The notes under the pieces: generated by a model
The model's input: the letters and a program-made list of their open reading frames with translations, nothing else
What the model was told of the DNA's origin: nothing
Databases searched by the model: none
Translations under genes and position numbers: made by a program
NCBI GenBank assembly: GCA_015064195.1
Contig: SVSO01000139.1
Location: 1 to 7,656 of the forward strand
DNA from: Oscillospiraceae bacterium
GTDB lineage: Bacteria; Bacillota_A; Clostridia; Oscillospirales; CAG-272
DNA length: 7,656 bases
Direction: 5' to 3'
Shown: in pieces, positions 5,819 through 7,656 of the stretch
Numbering within the stretch: the stretch's first letter is position 1
Layout of the letters: every line of letters starts with the position of its first letter

Positions 5819-5894
5819 ATTATAGGTTAGGTATTTTTTGTGTCTTTTCGCGCCCAGTTCAATTTTTAACTTAATTTTTTGGAGGTAGATTCAA
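5819..5894 (+). other. AT-rich 5' leader of the uracil permease gene
   Basis: The leader of about 70 nt contains T-tracts at 5834-5839 and 5875-5880 and a GGAGG ribosome binding site at 5881-5885, 9 nt before the ATG. I see no stable hairpin, no antiterminator/terminator pair and no recognisable PyrR-binding or riboswitch layout; it is too short for a classical pyr attenuator. The best stem found is only AGTT/AACT. Regulation by uracil, if any, would have to act in another way. Confidence 0.5.
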
Positions 5895-7265
5895 ATGCAG
5901 CTTATCTACAGTGTCAAAGACAAACCCAAATTTTCACAGCTGATCGTATTCGCCTTTCAGCAGCTTCTTGCTATCATGGCGGCTACTATCGCAGTTCCCG
6001 CCATCGTCGGCAACGGTATGAGCGCATCCGCGGCGCTGTTCGGTGCAGGTGCAGGTACCATCGTTTACCAGCTCTTCACCAAGTTCCGCAGCCCCGTATT
6101 CCTTGGTTCTTCTTTCGCATTCATCAACTCCATGCTGGCCGCATTCGCAGGCGCAGCATCCATGTCTGTGGGCTACCTCGGTCTGCTCATCGGTGCGATC
6201 TTCGCAGGTCTCGTTTATGTTGTTATCTCTCTGGTCGTTAAGTTCGCAGGTGTCAAGTGGATCAATAAGCTGATGCCGCCTGTTGTAATCGGCCCCACCG
6301 TTGCACTCATCGGTCTGTCTCTCGCGGGTGCGGCGATCAAGGACGTGTTCTCCTACGGCCCGCAGGATGGCAACGGCTCCTTCATCATGAGCGGCTTCAG
6401 CTGGGTATCCCTTATCTGCGCCCTCGTGACCCTCATCGTCGTCATCCTCTGCTCCGTTTACGGCAAGAAGATGACCAAGCTCATCCCCTTCATCATCGGT
6501 ATCCTCTCCGGCTATGCAGTCGGTCTGGTATTCACCATCATCGGCATCGCTACCGGCAACGATGCGCTCAAGATCATCGACTTCGCGCCTTTCCAGGCAC
6601 TGGTCGCAGATGGTGTCGGCATCAAGACCTTCCTCGCCATCCCCGATTTCACCTTTATTAAAGGTTTCGCCGGCTTTGCTGAGTTTGACGCATCCTATCT
6701 CGCAACCATCGCAGTTGCTTACATCCCCGTTGCATTCGTTGTGTTTGCAGAGCACATCGCTGACCACAAGAACCTCTCCTCCATCATCGATAGCGATCTG
6801 CTGGAAGATCCCGGCCTGCATCGCACCCTCCTCGGCGACGGCGTAGGCTCCATCGTCGGCGCGATCTTCGGCGGATGCCCCAACACCACCTACGGTGAGT
6901 CCGTCGGCTGCGTGGCCATCACCCGCAACGCTTCCGTTGTCACCATCACGGCCACTGCCATCATCAGCATCCTCATCTCCTTCATCTCCCCCTTCGTGGC
7001 CTTCCTCGATTCCATCCCCGGCTGCGTCATGGGCGGCGTCTGCATCACCCTCTACGGCTTTATCGCAGTTTCCGGTCTGAAGATGATCCAGAAGATCAAT
7101 CTGGAGAAGAACGCCAATCTGTTCACTGTATCCGTTATCCTCATCTGCGGTATCGGCGGCATGGCAATGGCAATCGGTAAGGTTACTATCACTGCTATCG
7201 CCTGCGCACTGATCCTCGGTATCATCGTAAACCGCATCGTTTCCAAAGCTCCCGAACAGGAATAA
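5895..7265 (+). CDS. uraA: Uracil permease (NCS2 nucleobase transporter family)
   Basis: A 456-residue membrane transporter of the NCS2 family, importing uracil (members of the subgroup may also take xanthine) with protons. The length and dense hydrophobic segments fit the 14-helix 7+7 fold. The two substrate-binding glutamates of E. coli UraA (E241 and E290) match E286 in F-A-E-H-I-A-D-H-K and E335 in C-P-N-T-T-Y-G-E-S; the spacing of 49 residues is identical. The family motif D-P-G-L-H-R (305-310) follows. Where E. coli UraA has H245, this protein has D290 with a histidine one place later (H291), a form I associate with clostridial uracil/xanthine permeases. The start ATG follows GGAGG by 9 nt. 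The gene is followed after 13 nt by upp, so uptake and phosphoribosylation are co-expressed; this linkage favours uracil over xanthine. Codon choice is strongly biased to C- and T-ending codons, consistent with high expression. It could also be called pyrP in Gram-positive naming. Confidence 0.93.
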   Translation: MQLIYSVKDKPKFSQLIVFAFQQLLAIMAATIAVPAIVGNGMSASAALFGAGAGTIVYQLFTKFRSPVFLGSSFAFINSMLAAFAGAASMSVGYLGLLIGAIFAGLVYVVISLVVKFAGVKWINKLMPPVVIGPTVALIGLSLAGAAIKDVFSYGPQDGNGSFIMSGFSWVSLICALVTLIVVILCSVYGKKMTKLIPFIIGILSGYAVGLVFTIIGIATGNDALKIIDFAPFQALVADGVGIKTFLAIPDFTFIKGFAGFAEFDASYLATIAVAYIPVAFVVFAEHIADHKNLSSIIDSDLLEDPGLHRTLLGDGVGSIVGAIFGGCPNTTYGESVGCVAITRNASVVTITATAIISILISFISPFVAFLDSIPGCVMGGVCITLYGFIAVSGLKMIQKINLEKNANLFTVSVILICGIGGMAMAIGKVTITAIACALILGIIVNRIVSKAPEQE

Positions 7266-7278
7266 AAAGGAATCTATC

Positions 7279-7656
7279 ATGAAAAACGTAACAATTTTCG
7301 ATCATCCCCTGATCCAGCACAAGACTACCATTATGCGCATGAAGTCCACCTCCAACAAGGAATTCCGTGAATCCGTGGAGGAGATCACCATGCTCATGTG
7401 CTATGAGGCGCTTCGCGATCTTCCTGTGGAAGCCATCGACATCGAAACGCCCATCGGCCCGACCCGTCAGAATGTCATCAAGGGCAAAAAGCTGGCAGTT
7501 GTGCCGATCCTGCGTGCAGGTCTCGGCATGGTAAACGGCCTGCTCAATCTCGTTCCCTCCGCTAAGGTGGGCCACATCGGTATGTACCGTGACGAGGAGA
7601 CGCTCCAGCCCCATCCGTACTACTGCAAGCTTCCCGCTGACATTCTGACGGGTCGG
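7279..7656 (+). CDS. upp: Uracil phosphoribosyltransferase, N-terminal part (runs off the window)
   Basis: The frame is open from ATG 7279 to the last base, giving the first 126 of about 209 residues. The enzyme is cytoplasmic and makes UMP and pyrophosphate from uracil and PRPP. Recognisable stretches are [20 protein letters not shown] (1-20), [10 protein letters not shown] (63-72), P-I-L-R-A-G-L-G-M (76-84, with the conserved R79) and G-M-Y-R-D-E-E-T-L (101-109, with R104). The PRPP loop (D-P-M-L-A-T-G-G-S in the family) and the uracil-binding C-terminus lie beyond the edge. AAGGAA at 7267-7272 stands 6 nt before the ATG. The 13-nt gap after the permease stop, with no promoter or terminator, shows one operon. 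Confidence 0.96.
   Translation, partial: MKNVTIFDHPLIQHKTTIMRMKSTSNKEFRESVEEITMLMCYEALRDLPVEAIDIETPIGPTRQNVIKGKKLAVVPILRAGLGMVNGLLNLVPSAKVGHIGMYRDEETLQPHPYYCKLPADILTGR

Noticed and set aside
5934..7280. A 448-codon open frame on the - strand opposite the uracil permease
   Set aside because: The translation is rich in Asp, Glu, Gly and His, the usual mirror of a membrane protein gene with biased codons; the sense strand encodes an unmistakable NCS2 carrier.

Overview
The window comes from a bacterial chromosome, most likely a Clostridia-class Firmicute (Oscillospiraceae/Ruminococcaceae-like gut lineage). This is inferred from GGAGG-type ribosome binding sites, near-consensus sigma-A promoters set in AT-rich gaps between moderately GC-rich genes, and protein variants typical of that group. 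No mobile element, CRISPR array, rRNA or tRNA was seen. The gene families are ordinary; the interest lies mainly in the regulatory DNA and in one small cluster of unassigned hydrolases.

Layout. (1) Bases 1-1167 (+) hold the C-terminal part of a fused TRAP transporter permease whose start lies outside the window. It converges on the minus-strand cluster, and a 15-bp hairpin at 1173-1206 probably terminates transcription from both sides. (2) Bases 1210-4270 (-) hold three genes read in the order MBL-fold metallo-hydrolase (TTG start), PHP-domain metal-dependent phosphoesterase, then a cytoplasmic right-handed parallel beta-helix protein. The first two genes each have a good promoter of their own. 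The PHP promoter starts almost directly after the MBL stop, so the cluster can be transcribed both as a whole and as a PHP/beta-helix sub-operon. (3) A 170-bp divergent region (4271-4440) carries back-to-back promoters and a 12-bp direct repeat with a 22-bp period. (4) Bases 4441-5766 (+) encode an 11-helix sodium:neurotransmitter-symporter-family transporter, probably for an amino acid. (5) Bases 5767-5894 carry a strong extended -10 promoter and an AT-rich leader. (6) Bases 5895-7265 and 7279-7656 (+) encode a uracil permease (NCS2 family) and the first 126 residues of uracil phosphoribosyltransferase (upp), a compact uracil-salvage operon that runs off the right edge.

How the genes work together. 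The permease and upp form a clear pair: uracil is imported and converted with PRPP to UMP. The MBL/PHP/beta-helix genes may act on a common intracellular substrate, possibly a phosphorylated or uronate-type carbohydrate, but the sequence does not identify it. The TRAP and NSS transporters need not be functionally linked to that cluster.
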